A stretch of DNA of 29,132 bases. Origin: Allomyces macrogynus ATCC 38327 (taxonomy: Eukaryota; Blastocladiomycota; Blastocladiomycetes; Blastocladiales; Blastocladiaceae). Shown piece by piece: positions 1-11,407 of the stretch. Position 1 is the first letter of the stretch, and the number at the start of each line of letters is the position of its first letter. The stretch is from the NCBI GenBank assembly GCA_000151295.1, contig GG745344.1:610766-639897 (forward strand), written 5' to 3'. The notes below the pieces were generated by a model. That model saw nothing but the letters and a program-made list of their open reading frames with translations. It searched no databases and had not been told where the DNA came from. The translations under genes and the position numbers were made by a program.

Positions 1-426
1 TCCGATGCGCCCACTGCCGCCGCCGCGGCGCACCGTGTCGCCATCGCTTGCACCGTTGACGCCGACCCTGCCAGCCGCAATGAAACGTGTGTCGGTTGCC
101 AATTGGGCCCAACAGCAACGTCGTACCAATTTTCCCGCGGTCCTGGGACACCAACCAACCACCTCGCCCAAAGTAATTCTTCGCGACACTCGACGCCGCC
201 GCCATCGTCGCACGCTGTCGCAACGCCTTGCACAACTGCCACTGCCACGACCGGCGCGCACCATTCAGCGATTGTGGCCCACAAGGACCTCCTGATGCGC
301 CGCAACATGCAACGCGGGCCGGACCTGGTGGAGTAGTGGGCACATGCAGCGCCAGACCCGCAGCGGGCAGGTGGAGAAGAAAGACACCGCAGCGCAGCGG
401 ATCGAGGCACGAATTCGCGTGGAGAT

Positions 427-439
427 GGGGGGGGGGGGG
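427..439 (+). repeat. Poly-G run (13 nt)
   Basis: Thirteen consecutive G residues lie in non-coding sequence. Such runs are prone to length error in sequencing and to slippage in the cell. Confidence 0.9.
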
Positions 440-1750
440 TCAAATTGATACGTCCACGCTGTGATCCCTTTTTTGGCAGCGAGCGTTGGGTCAACGTTGC
501 TCGCAATGAAGCGGCTCCGTTGCAACGCGCGCCATGGGGTGGCGGGGGTGGGCGTCGGTTGCATTGCGCCACTCGGTGTGGCCAACGTGCGCCGACCTAC
601 GCGCTGGGGCCAAACCTCTCCCCTCCACGCCCTTCTCTGATCGCCGCGCGCCAACGGACCGACCATGATCAACAGCAAATAAGGACCGACCACGATTGTA
701 CTGATGGTCCAAGCGCGCGAACCGCAAGCTGGACGGACTGTCGCTGCCGAGTCACGCGCGCACGATCGATGTACGCTGCTGGTGTCAGCCGCAGCTCGCT
801 GTTCAAACCAGGCACGCTCTTTTACAGCGGCTCGTCTTGGCTGCACCATGACCCGATCATCGACGCTGCACCATTTCGGCGACACATGCCGAGGATCCAC
901 ACGGTTCTCGATATGGAACGGACCTCACGCTCGACAGGGCAACACGCGCGATGCGGACCGGGTGGATAACGCGTGAAGCCGCCCAGCCGATCAGGATCCG
1001 TGTGGTTAAGGGTCAGTTGCGCGCGCCATGCGGCCATTCGGTTCTGGGCGGCGAAATATGGCCAAACGTGGTTCATCGATGAGCGTGTGCCCCCCTGACG
1101 CATTGAGTGCTGATCCGACGCGAGGTTCGTCGTCTGCGCCAAGGTCTCTGCTGACAGGATCAGCATTGCTCCCTTTGGCGAACCCGCACTCATTGCTATG
1201 ATCAGTGACCATGGTGCCCAGCGCGGTGCGGGTGATCCATGTGCCAGCAGGAGCTGGCAATGGTGCAGCTCTTCCATTCCATTTCGCTGGCCCAACAACG
1301 GCCCACAGTGGGCAACTTTGAGAACAGAAGCGCTTGGCAGGCACCAGACGATTCTCCACCCTTTGACAATGGTCTCCCTCGCAAGCAACGCTGACCCTGT
1401 TCGTCAGCTTTGACGCACTGCCACCACACGCTGTCACTCCTGGTCACGGTGTATACACGGCGAGTCGGCCGCGTACAACACACGAATGGCGGCGTGACCC
1501 GGTTGACAACCGCGTCCATTGTGGACGTCACTCGATAATGTTTTGAAGCGTCGCCCGACATTTTATTGACGCGTCCGTGCTGTTGTCACCGGGTCCCTCT
1601 GATCGGCGGCAGTCTCAGTGGTGGATGCCGGTTTGCGCTGACGTGGTTGCGCGTGCCAGGTGCGCGCGAGTCGCGGTTGGTGGTGCAGCTGCACGTCCTG
1701 CGCACCCAGCCGCCGACGCCTGGCAACTCACATCACCGACAACCGGGACA

Positions 1751-1868
1751 TTACCGCAGCCGTTGATTACCGCGGGTCCGTGCGGGTCCGACGGCGCCGA
1801 CAGCGCTGCGGTAAATCACATCCGTGCAATTCGCGACGGCGCAATTGTGCCCGGCTACCGCTGCGGTA
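1751..1868. repeat. Cluster of TTACCGC / GCGGTAA sites
   Basis: Four copies of the heptamer or its reverse complement lie within about 120 bases. TTACCGC starts at 1751 and ATTACCGCG lies at 1766-1774. GCGGTAA lies at 1808-1814, and again inside the interrupted palindrome TACCG-CTG-CGGTA at 1856-1868. Two copies face each direction. They may be binding sites for a regulator or remnants of an inverted repeat. No gene start is recognised close by. Confidence 0.5.
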
Positions 1869-2501
1869 AATATTCAAGCGCGCATCGCTGTCGATTCTGA
1901 TTCTTGGCCTGAGAGTCGACGGTTTGATGAAATTTTATTTACGAACAATGGCGCGTGTTGGACGCGTCCTTTGCTCCATTTGTAGCCCGGATGCCCAAGG
2001 CGTGGCGACTGCGAATCAAGCCAGCGGGACTCTGCTGCTGACGAACAAGGGGATTTTAGCGCGTGGGGGAGGGGGGGAAACAAGGCTGTCAATCAGATGG
2101 GTGATCAAACTGGACAACGACGGCGTTGGTGGGCGTGGGGAAGGAAGAGGAGAAAGAAGGACGTGGATTATTGAATAATCGAATAAGCTTTGGACGCGTA
2201 TTCGGCCGAGCGTAGGCCCAAGGGTGCATGGGGCGTGACACAGGCAAGGTCAAGGCGTTGTCGTCCAGGGTCAAGGGCCGTGCTGCCTTGGGCTTCGGGC
2301 CGGTCGCGTCCAGGGATGTGCATACTCCCTGGCGTGGGCTCGACAAGGGGCCCGTGGCCCCCCATGCAGAAGGGAGAGAGAGCAGGAGTTGGGCGGTGGC
2401 GTCGCATCAAAGTTCGCGTGCTCTGCGTTGGGTTGCGGACTTTGCCGTGGAGAAGAGTGAGCTCCATATTTTGCATTTTGATTTTGTGATCACGTCCGCC
2501 T

Positions 2502-2527
2502 CCACCACCACCACCACCAACCACCAC
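2502..2527 (+). repeat. CCA trinucleotide microsatellite
   Basis: A CCA run with a single inserted A lies about 250 bases upstream of the RasGEF start codon, probably in its promoter or leader. Confidence 0.85.
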
Positions 2528-2778
2528 GGCCGCCCGACCGCGTCGCCCTTGAGACTTGAACCGACCGCGCGCTCCTTCACCGCGCGCTCTCTCTCTCCTC
2601 CAGACCCGACCGCTCCCCGATCATCCTGCCCGCCCCCACGTCGCCGCCGCCGTCGCCGTCCTTGCGCCCCTTGCCCCAGCGGCCCACCGCCGACCCGACC
2701 GACCAGCCACCTAGACGCCCAATCCATCTGCTGCTGCGCACGTCCCCACTCTCTCCTCGCACACTTCCTGCCACTGCC

Positions 2779-5700
2779 ATGTCGCCCCCGTCGCCCTCGT
2801 CGCGCGCGCACGCGCAAAAGCCCGCCGGGTCGCTCACACCGCTGCTGCCGCGCGACGTGCAGCTGCTGCCCTCAACTGCCGCCGGCGAGCTGCAAGACGC
2901 GCAGCGACACCAACCTCCCCACCAGCACACGCTCGCGCCCGTTATCGTCGCGCCCTTGGCCGCACACGCCAACCCACTCGGCCCCTTGCTCCTTGCGCGG
3001 CCCACGCCGAGCTTGCCAGCACTGCAGACGCCGATCCCGCCGCCGCTCACGTCGCACTACTCGGCGCCCGATCCGCGCGCCGTCAAGCGGCTGCCACCGG
3101 CTGTTGCCGTCTCGTCGCTGTCTGCCACGCCCGTTACGTCCTCGAGCACGCCCACAACGCCTGTTGGTGGACGGTCCAGTAATGGCAGCAGCTCTGGTTC
3201 CGGCAACAGCTCGGCGCGCTCCGCCGCGGCGCCGTGGTGGAAGTCGCAGATGCGCAAGTTTGCCGCGGCCAAGGACCGCGCCGCCCAGTCGCTCGACCTG
3301 CTCAAGCCGCCGCACAGTGCGGCCAGTGCGCGAACGCGCAGCAACTCGACCGTGCGCGACCTGCCGCCGTCGGTGATGCCCGTGCGCGCGCGGTACCAGA
3401 GCGACGCGAGCGACGACGACGACGCCTCGTTCACGTCCTTCACCGTCCGCGACGACACGGCCGCGAGCGTGCGCACGCGCGCGTCCTCTTTCTCGTCGCT
3501 CGAGCCCGCGTCGGCCGCGGGCGCCCACCTCTACATGCAGGCAACGACGGCCATGTACCCGGATTCGGTGGCCGCCACGGCCTCGTCGCACAAGTCGTCG
3601 GTAAGTTCGTACGACGACACGCATTTGCTAGGAGACAACCTGTACTCGCTCGCAATCAACGAGCACGATGACGCGCATCTGTCGGTCCCGAGTAACCCGC
3701 CCCCGCGCGCGCCGTCGCCGCTCGTCGTGCACGGCGCGCAGGACGAGTTTGGGATTGAAATGTGTGTCGTCGACGACTCGACCGCCGAAGACCGCGTGCT
3801 CACGCCGTCGGCGCGCGTCTCGCCCGTTGAGCCAAGAACTACCGCCGCACCAGCCGCTCCCGCACCTGCGCTCGCACCAGCAGCAGCGCAGGAGGGTGAA
3901 TTCGGGCTCCCGCCCGCCGGCCACGCCTTCTGGACGGACATTCGCATCTTTGACCTCGACGAGACCTCGGGCCTGCCGCTGATTCCAACGCCGGCGCACC
4001 GCGCGCACCGCCGCACGGCGCGCGCGCACGTGCACGTTGATCCGGACGGCCGGTTGGCGGCGGTCACGACGCTGCACTTGGTGGAGCTGGTCACGTCCAC
4101 GCTCGACTACCAGTTTGGCCACGAGTTTTTGCTCGTCTATCGCGAGTTTATGACGCCCGTGCAACTCCTGCGCCTGCTCATGCTGCGGTTCCAGTGGACG
4201 CTTGCGCCGCACCCGGTCTACACGGATAAGAAAATGGCCGAGTTCCGCATGCGCATTTTTGTGATATTCAAGCTCTGGTACGTTTTCTTCTCTCGACTCT
4301 TTCACCCGTGCACAATCACGGCGCTGACCCCCCACCCATCTGTGATCCAGGATTACCAACTTCTACCTGCACGATTTCGCGCCGTCGGCCGATATGCACC
4401 GGCACCTGCGCGCCTTCATCACGTCGCTCGAGGCGCACCCGGCGGTCAAGGACCACCCGGCATCCGACTCGGCCCGGATCGTCGCGAACCTCACTAAACT
4501 GCTCGAGGACGAGGAACACACCTACCACCGCGAACTGCTGCCGTCCTACGCGTCCAATGCCGCACCCGGGGAAGACTTCTCGGCCTGGCGCCACCGGCAC
4601 TTGCTCGAACAGCAGTTCCCGCACGTCTACGCGCCAATTCGCGCCGCCGTCGCCGCCGACGCCGCGACCAAGCGCACGAGCGTGTCGGCGAACGCGAGTG
4701 CTGCGAGTAGTCGTCGCGCAAGTGGCACCGGGCCGGCATCGGGTGGGACTGCGCCACGGGATTCGGCGCTCGTGCGCACCGGGTCGACCGGATCGATGGC
4801 CGCGGTTGCGAGTGTCGTCGCGCTGGGTCTGCGGAACGCGGCCTCGGCGCGACCCGTGTCTGCTGGGTCCGTTGATTCCGGGTTCTCGTCCGACGACCAC
4901 GACGACGGCGACGAGCTCGGCGACCACGTCGCTGAATTCGACGCGCCCGTCGCCGCCGCGGCACTCGCTGCCTCGGCTGCACCGGGATCCCGGATCCCGC
5001 GCGCGCTCGCCGCGCGGCTCTGCACGTCCCGGTCGTTCCTGTTGGAGCTCAAGCTCGACGCGATCGCCGACCACTTCACGGTGATCGAAGAGCTCTATTT
5101 CTTGGGTGTGCCGTGGGACGACCTTCTTGCGCACAAGGCTGGTAGTGCCGAGTCTGCGCCGCTCCGCGCGCTCACCGACCGGTTCAACACGATGACGCTC
5201 TGGGCGATGCGTGAAGTGTGTGCGCATGCGCACGTCGGCGACCGCGTCAAGGTCGTCGAGCGGCTCATCCAGCTCGCCGCCAAGTGTGCGGCACGGCACA
5301 ATTTCGCGACGCTCTATGCGATCATGGCCAGCTTGCAGAACCCGGCGATCGAGCGGCTGCGCAAGACGTGGGCCAAAGTGAGCAGTGCCGACAAGAAGGT
5401 GTTCAAGGACTTGCTTGCGCTCACGCAGGTCACGGGCAACTTCCACCCGCTGCGCCAGGCGATGGCGAAAGCGCTCGAGTCGGGCGCGCCGGGGATCCCG
5501 TTCACGTACCTGTTTGTGCACGACGTGGAGTTGAACCGCGCGACCCCCGCCGTCGTGGCCACGGTGAATGCCGTTGTCCCGAGCGACGCGGTCGGTACCG
5601 TCGCGCTGCCGTTGATCAACTGGACCAAGTTCCGGCAACTGGCCGGGATCATTGACGCGTTCCGGCAGTTCCAGAAGCGGCCCGCGCCGGCCCAGGCGCA

Positions 5701-5809
5701 GCACGCGCCGATTGATGTGACCGTGTACGCCAACTGCGTCTACCTGTGGGTCGCGACCCCCGCTGAAATCAGCGACATGTCGCACGCGTGCGAGCGCGTC
5801 AAACCGTAA
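2779..5809 (+). CDS. Ras guanine-nucleotide exchange factor (CDC25/RasGEF family)
   Basis: Exons are 2779-4277 and 4351-5809, giving 985 residues. The intron (GTACGT...CCAG, branch CTGAC) splits a Trp codon. RasGEFs load GTP on Ras-like GTPases at membranes. Residues 1 to about 400 are a Ser/Pro/Ala-rich, probably disordered region with Asp-rich patches. A RasGEF N-terminal domain follows at about 425-520 (TLHLVELVTSTLDYQFGHEF, then FLLVYREFMTP). A Ser/Ala-rich linker leads to the catalytic CDC25 domain from about 728 to the end, with HNFATLYAIMASLQNPAIER, KTWAKV, GNFHPLRQAM and GIPFTYLFVHDVEL. No SH3, PH or DH domain is visible, so the Ras partner cannot be named. The start at 2779 has a good context (GCCATG) and precedes the Ser/Pro-rich region; no upstream ATG is needed. 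The stop falls inside GTAAGT, but splicing there only adds non-coding-like sequence. Confidence 0.93.
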
Positions 5810-6418
5810 GTCGAGTCGGTTTGCACTTCTTTGTGCTTTGCTCGTATTCTTCTGTTGTGTTTCGGTATAGACCCCCTTTGGCGGCAAAAGTTCCCTCCCT
5901 CCTCCACCCTTCATCTTCTACCCCTTCCTATTTTTCGGCATGGCGCACGCTTCATCACCCACCCATTTCATTCACCCTTCTTGCACGTCGATTTCGGTGC
6001 ACGATTTGTTTTACCACGGTGGCCGGCCGGCTGGCTGGCGCGGGCGTGACCGATCCCATCCCCCTCTTCTCCCATTTCATTGCATCGCATTTTGTGTGTA
6101 TCTGTGCGCGCAAGTGAGCCGTGGCGCGACCCAATGGCGCTACGTGTATATAATTCTTCTCCTCGCGGACAATTTTTGGCCTGGTCCAGCGATGCAACAG
6201 AATGCGGTGCGAGCTGGCGGCAGTGCCGCGCCGGTGCACAATCAGCAAGACGCTGGTCTATTTTCGACAAAAAAGTAGGTGGTCGACAAAACTGGACCGA
6301 CGCAAAGGCGTGGGGCTCTACAAAGGCATGAACGGGACAGGAAACTGGGAAACCAAACATTGAGAACGGGTCGGGCGCGGCGAGCTCTACTCGACAAGAG
6401 CAAGATGGTGCGCTTGCT
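5810..6418. other. Convergent intergenic region
   Basis: This lies between the stop of the RasGEF gene (+) and the stop of the lipase gene (-), so it should hold both 3' UTRs. It is more T-rich than the coding DNA. No further gene or clear hairpin was found. Confidence 0.6.
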
Positions 6419-9400
6419 CTAGAAAAAGCCCTGCGTCGCCGTCTTGGTCGCGTTCCCGGCCGGGTCGACGCCCGAGCAAAGGTCGATCAAGGTCCGCAGC
6501 GTCGACCTCCACTTGTGGCAGTTGGACGGGACGGATTGGTAACAAGGGACATGGACGACCGTGCTAACCTGTTCGTCGCACATCGGCACTATCGAGTGAG
6601 AAGACGTGTCAGTCACAAGAGAACCGGTGAATGAAGCGGTTTGCAACGCAACGTACCCGGGTCGGAAAACGGCACGATATTCGTCCCCCATTCGGTCAAC
6701 TTCTCAAGCGTCGTGCCGAAATTCAAGTACGAGAACCCGAGTCCGGGCGACGACACGCCGAGCGCCGGCACGCCGAGCCGCGACCCAATCACCTGTGCGA
6801 CGGCCCCGCCAAGACTGTGCCCGACCAGCACCACCTGTCTTGCCACCGTCGTCGTTGTGGTCGTGTTGCCGGCAACCCCCGCCGTCGCATTCGCCACGAC
6901 CGTCGTCGTGACATTCACCTCCTGCCCGACGAGGCGCGCCGTATACGCCTCGACGTCCTGCGAGTACACAAAATTCGAAAACGCCACGTACCGCGCGACC
7001 CAGTGCACGACTTGCGCGACCACGGTCCGCGGCCACAGGCTCACGAGCGTGCCGAAATACGACGACGCCTGCAAGACCAGTGGCGTCGAGAAGAGGTGCA
7101 GGTCCTGCAACACGTCCTCCATGGACGACGTCCCACGGACCGCAACTACGGAAACACCGGGAGTCTTGGTGAACTGGAACTCCCAGAACCGCACACCCTT
7201 GGTATCGTCGACATTCGCATACGAGACCGTCACGTCGTCGAGAGCGCCGTTGGCCTTGACGAATGCCGTCGCTGCTGCGATCGTTGGCTTGTACGCGGCA
7301 CCCGCGAGCGTGACCATGTCGACCAGACGGAACCGCGACGCGTAGGGTTTCGCCGTGCAGTACGGGTACGGCATGGTCGTGGGAGTAAACGTCGGGTCAA
7401 TCCCGGCCGAGGTGGCGTGCGACTGGGTCGACCCCACGAGGAACCCGACGATCGTCGAGAGCAGGATCCCGCCAAGGAGCAGGGCCACAGTCAGCATGGC
7501 GTTGATCCGCGCGCGACGCTGCGAGTGCGACCGCCGCTTGAACCCGCGCGCCGTCCACTGCGCGCGGCCGTCGCGCAGGTCGAACGACAGGTACGTGAGC
7601 ATCACGACGGCGCTCGACAGCAGGCCAATGTACTGGTTGACGATCAGCGCCGAGAACGCGACCTTGCCGACATACGACAGCATCACGACAAACGCAGCCG
7701 CGCGTGCCGGGATCTTCGTCACAAACAGCGCAATGTCGTGTGCGAGATAGAACGTCACAAACGCGCCGAGATACCCAAACAGTTTCGGGCGGCTCACGGG
7801 CACCCCGCCCGGCTTGACCTGCTGCTTGAACAAGTCGGCGAGCGTGCTCGTCAAGCCCGGACCGTTGGTCGCGGACGTCTGTACGTCGGCAAAGTCGGTC
7901 AGCGCCAGCGCCGTCAGGCCGACCACGCAGCAGACGAGCCGCGCCGTGAAGACGATGATAGGCACGCGCATGCCCGCGCCCGTGTAGTAGCTCGATTCCT
8001 CTGGGTCGTTGTTATCGCCGTCGTCGACGGCGGCACCGTCGTGGTCGAGCATCGGCTGCGGTTTGTGCGGCGCGTGATTGCGCTGGCGCGACCGGTAGAA
8101 GCAGCAGCAAAGGACCGAGCGGAGTCGAAAGATGGCGAGGACAGCGATCACGCCGCCGAGAGAGATCAAGAGCGTGGTGCGGCTCTACAGCACGCGGATC
8201 GTTGAGTTGACAGTCCAAAGCACCGAGAAAAAGGTTACATGGGATTTGCGTACGTTGGTGACAAACACGATGCCAATCATCAGCACAAACGTCGAAATCT
8301 TCAAGGCCTGCTCGGTCAGTGAGTCGAGAATGTTGATTCGGCTGTCCTATTGAGTGAGAGCAAGCATGCGTCGTCAGCTTGTCTGTTGGTGGAATCGCAA
8401 TCGGCAGCGGTTCAAGGGGAGTACGAACGCACCTGCCCGACACTGGCCACATACATGGCGCGGCGGCGCTCCGGAGAGATCAGATTCTTCCACAAAATCA
8501 TGGTGAACCGGAGAGTGCGGAACATGCGATTCAACGCGTTCACGGCAATGACCATGCATGCCGCAACTACAATAGATGTAACACATCCGCGTCAGCCAAC
8601 GTCCATGCACGCATTCTCGAATCGAGCCCCAGTCGCAAACGTACTCCCAACAAACGCGACGGCGATAATCGACACGATCGCATAGTACCCGTAGAGCACG
8701 GCGATGGCCATGCACGGGATCACAAACACGGCCACAGCCGCAGCAATCGACAGGTACCGGCTGACCTTGCCGTGCAAGTCGCGGCGATCGCGCTCAAAGT
8801 CCTCGGCGTCAGCACTCGCCGCGCCACGACGCGTTGCGCGACGCTGAAGGCGCTTCTGCTGCCGCTTACCGTTGCGCGGGTAAAAACAATCGACGAGCGC
8901 ATCCACCATCGAGTCGCGCACGGCGCCCGCCACGCGGCCGGGCACCGTCACGAAAAACACGAGCGTTGGGTAATCGAACGCGAGCTTTTTCGGCTGCACG
9001 GCTGCCAGCAGCCGCGCCCGCGCCGTCCGGTCCGTGTCCGCATTGTCCACGCACTCGCCATCGTCGCTTCCGCCGGGCACGCCCGTCGTGTCGGCCCACA
9101 CCCACACGATAATCCGTGCGGCCGTGCGCAGCGCCGTGCGGCACATGGCGACCATGCAGTACGCGTAGGCCGTGAACCCGAACACGATCAGCGCGGCCAG
9201 GTCGCCGACGTTCACCTTGAACGTCGCGTACCCGATCGACGCGAGCACGCACACGAGAAGGCTCACAAAGAACGCCGACCCACCAATGATCGCGATGGTC
9301 GCGATCAGTTGTACGGCGCGTCGCCAGGCATCGACGCGTGGAACCGCGTATTCGGCGGTGGGCCCACGTGCTCGCCGACGTACGAGTGCAGCAGCGCCGT

Positions 9401-9862
9401 CACGCTCGGGACCAGCGTCGGGTGCTCGGAATGCGGCGGCGAGGGTTGCGAACGCTGCGGCGGGTGCTGCGCGGGTGCGCCGTTCTGGTCCGCCGGCCAC
9501 GGTGGGCCTCCGCCGCTCCTGCTGCTGCCGCCGTACGGGTCGGCAGCGAGCGTCGCGTCGGTGGCCGCACCGGGGACGGGTTTCTGCGCCGCGACCATGG
9601 CCGCAAGCGGTTGTGTCGTCCACTCATTGGCGGGATTGTCCCGGCTCGCAGCGCGCGGCGGGGGCGGCGCGCCACCGTCATTGGCTGATGACGAGGGCAC
9701 GACGGGGTACAGCGGCGGCTCCGAGACGGGCGGGCGCCGGGGCGGGTTCGAGAGCACACGCGTGCGTGGCGGCGGCAGTTGCTGCTGCTGCGGTTGCTGC
9801 ATGTACGGCAGGTCCGGGCCAGACGAGCGGCTGGATCCGCGAGTTGGCGGGAAGTCGGCCAT
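6419..9862 (-). CDS. Multi-pass membrane class 3 lipase
   Basis: Six exons are read: 9862-9315, 9261-8645, 8566-8433, 8346-8254, 8184-6657 and 6588-6419. They join in phase to 1029 residues. Residues 1 to about 180 are rich in Pro, Gln and Ser. Then come about nine hydrophobic segments in two groups, separated by a charged loop (NGKRQQKRLQRR), and finally a Lipase_3 alpha/beta-hydrolase domain with the nucleophile elbow GHSLGG (Ser921), preceded by VVAVRGTSSMEDVLQDL. The last exon (VPMCDEQV, then CHKWRSTLRTLIDLC) resembles the Cys-containing tail of Atg15-type lipases. Membrane-anchored lipases of this family cleave diacylglycerol or phospholipids; the substrate here is not known. Introns 2-5 are firm because GTACGT, GTGCGT, GTACGC and GTACGT donors keep frame and hydrophobic segments. 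Intron 1 (9314-9262, GTACAA...GTGAG) is weak: it would delete part of a good membrane helix (see findings). Confidence 0.85.
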
Positions 9863-10370
9863 CGCGCGCTGGCGCGACGGTTACGATACGAGCGCTGATG
9901 AGGTTGGGTGGGGAGCAACGGCACGCAATGGGTCTTGAGAAAAAGGGCGTCGGCAATGGGTGATGGGGTACTTGGAGTCGCGTCTAGTAATTGTCTCGGC
10001 CGGTCGTGCAGCGGCTCGCCATGACGCGCTCGTAGTGCACTGGAGTGGGTCGGGGGACCTGGGAACACTTGGCGTGCGAGCAGAGTGCAGCAAGTTGCAA
10101 GGCGATTGAGGTCGTGCTGCGGTTGGGTACCGCTGCCCAACGATGAAATGGCAGATGATTGATGTTCATGGAGACTTGTGCTCTTGATGGCGTACCTCTT
10201 AATGGCGCACGGTTTGTGGCGGGCGCTGCGCTGTCAGTGGTGGCGATGGCGATTGGCGAGTGGCGATTGTTCTTTTGGCCTGTGTATGGTTAAACATGTG
10301 AAATATGACGGTCTGGATAGGTGTACACCCGCTCCTCAACACACGAAAAAATGAGGGCACAATCTGAAAC

Positions 10371-10403
10371 GATGGGGACGGGATGGGGATGGGGATAGGG
10401 GTA
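10371..10403 (+). repeat. Imperfect GATGGG tract, G-quadruplex-prone
   Basis: At least five runs of three or four G are separated by one to three bases (GATGGGGACGGGATGGGG, then ATGGGGATAGGGG). This meets the usual pattern for a G-quadruplex on the + strand. It lies about 510 bases upstream of the lipase start. Confidence 0.7.
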
Positions 10404-10833
10404 GCAAATCGAGTGCACACTCAATCACACACCACACGCCAAAACTCGTGCTCGCCTGACACACGCTGACAACAAGCAGTCATTCACCCTGCCCTGCCCC
10501 ACTGGAAGAGAACCACTGCTGATGTGTTTTGTCGACTGTCGCTCAGGTCTGTACTGTTTTTTGTGAGTCTGGTGAAGCACATGGTGTTGGGCAAGTGAGT
10601 GAGCTTGCATGCAGGCAAAACCAAGCATCAAAGTCAACACCAAACAGGATGATGTGGCCATGGAGCAACTGGGCCCAAGCAAGTAGCCAGCCATAATACT
10701 CATTGTAGTCGTGCTTTGTGGTTGACATCATGTGTTGAAGCAGTACCAGTAGTCATCAAGTCAGAATGGCTGCAAGTGGATCATGGATGGATCTGCCATG
10801 GGGCTGGTATGCAAGAAGAAAGCTAGCCATGCA

Positions 10834-11090
10834 GACGTTGATGCCAATGTAACTGGCCTGCAGGTTGTTGGTGGTGGTGTTATTGAGGAAGTGCAGCATG
10901 GCATGGTGGAACGGACATGGGCCAAGTGTATGGACAACAGGTGCAACATGAGGTGAGGGCGCATCATGCAGGGGTCAGTGCCAATGCAACTGGGCGACAT
11001 GGCCTGGAGACAGTGTGCAGACTTTATCATGGTGGTGCTTGAGGTCGATGATGGTGCTGTTGAGGAGGTGCAGCGTGCAACAGGACAACT
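10834..11090 (+). repeat. Decayed tandem duplication
   Basis: Two related segments start near 10836 and 10979. Shared pieces include TGCCAATG(T/C)AACTGG, then TTGAGGA(A/G)GTGCAGC(A/G)TG, followed by GGACA. Spacing differs between the copies, so indels have accumulated. Read on the + strand, one frame of each copy gives a related short peptide (IEEVQHG versus VEEVQRA) before a stop. This could be a remnant of a gene or mobile element, or a plain non-coding duplication. Confidence 0.45.
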
Positions 11091-11407
11091 GCGAATTGAG
11101 TGAGCGTGGCAAACTGGGATGGATGAGGGCATTGGTGAGAGAGCCAACCTCAAGGCGAGCATGGCCACCAAGAATCATGACGTGATCAGTCAACTGCACA
11201 AGCAGACAAGTCGAGACAAAGGAGCAAAAACCAATATTCTTTCAGTACAGGCTACAAAAACCGCGCCTTCCAGCCAAAGCAGGGTGGATAAGACGCGCGG
11301 CAGCAAGAAGAAATAATAAGACGGCGGCCAATGCCAACAGGGATGCACAATCAAAAGTCGGGGGAAATCGCAAAACAATTGCAACACAGCGGCGAGCCTG
11401 CTGCGCT

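Larger units (their letters stand above)
1..2778. other. Gene-free stretch upstream of the RasGEF gene
   Basis: No reading frame here resembles a known family or shows the strong G/C third-position bias of the real genes nearby. The frames that stay open are short and rich in Arg, Pro, Ala and His, as expected by chance in GC-rich DNA. The last 300 bases before 2779 are C-rich with CT runs and a CCA repeat, and probably hold the promoter and 5' leader of the RasGEF gene. A gene fragment with diverged sequence cannot be excluded. Confidence 0.6.
9863..11407. other. Gene-free region between lipase start and UBA1 stop
   Basis: About 1.5 kb with no recognisable gene. The part next to 9863 should contain the lipase promoter and the part next to 11407 the UBA1 3' UTR. 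From about 10420 to 11350 the DNA is noticeably less GC-rich than the flanking genes and contains a decayed duplication. Frames on both strands are short and look random. Confidence 0.6.

Noticed and set aside
265..900. 211-codon open frame on the - strand
   Set aside because: There is no family similarity, composition is random-like for GC-rich DNA, and it lacks the third-position bias of the true genes.
5871..6117. Third exon for the RasGEF gene
   Set aside because: The extra peptide has no domain, the region is T-rich with poor coding bias, and the CDC25 domain is already complete.
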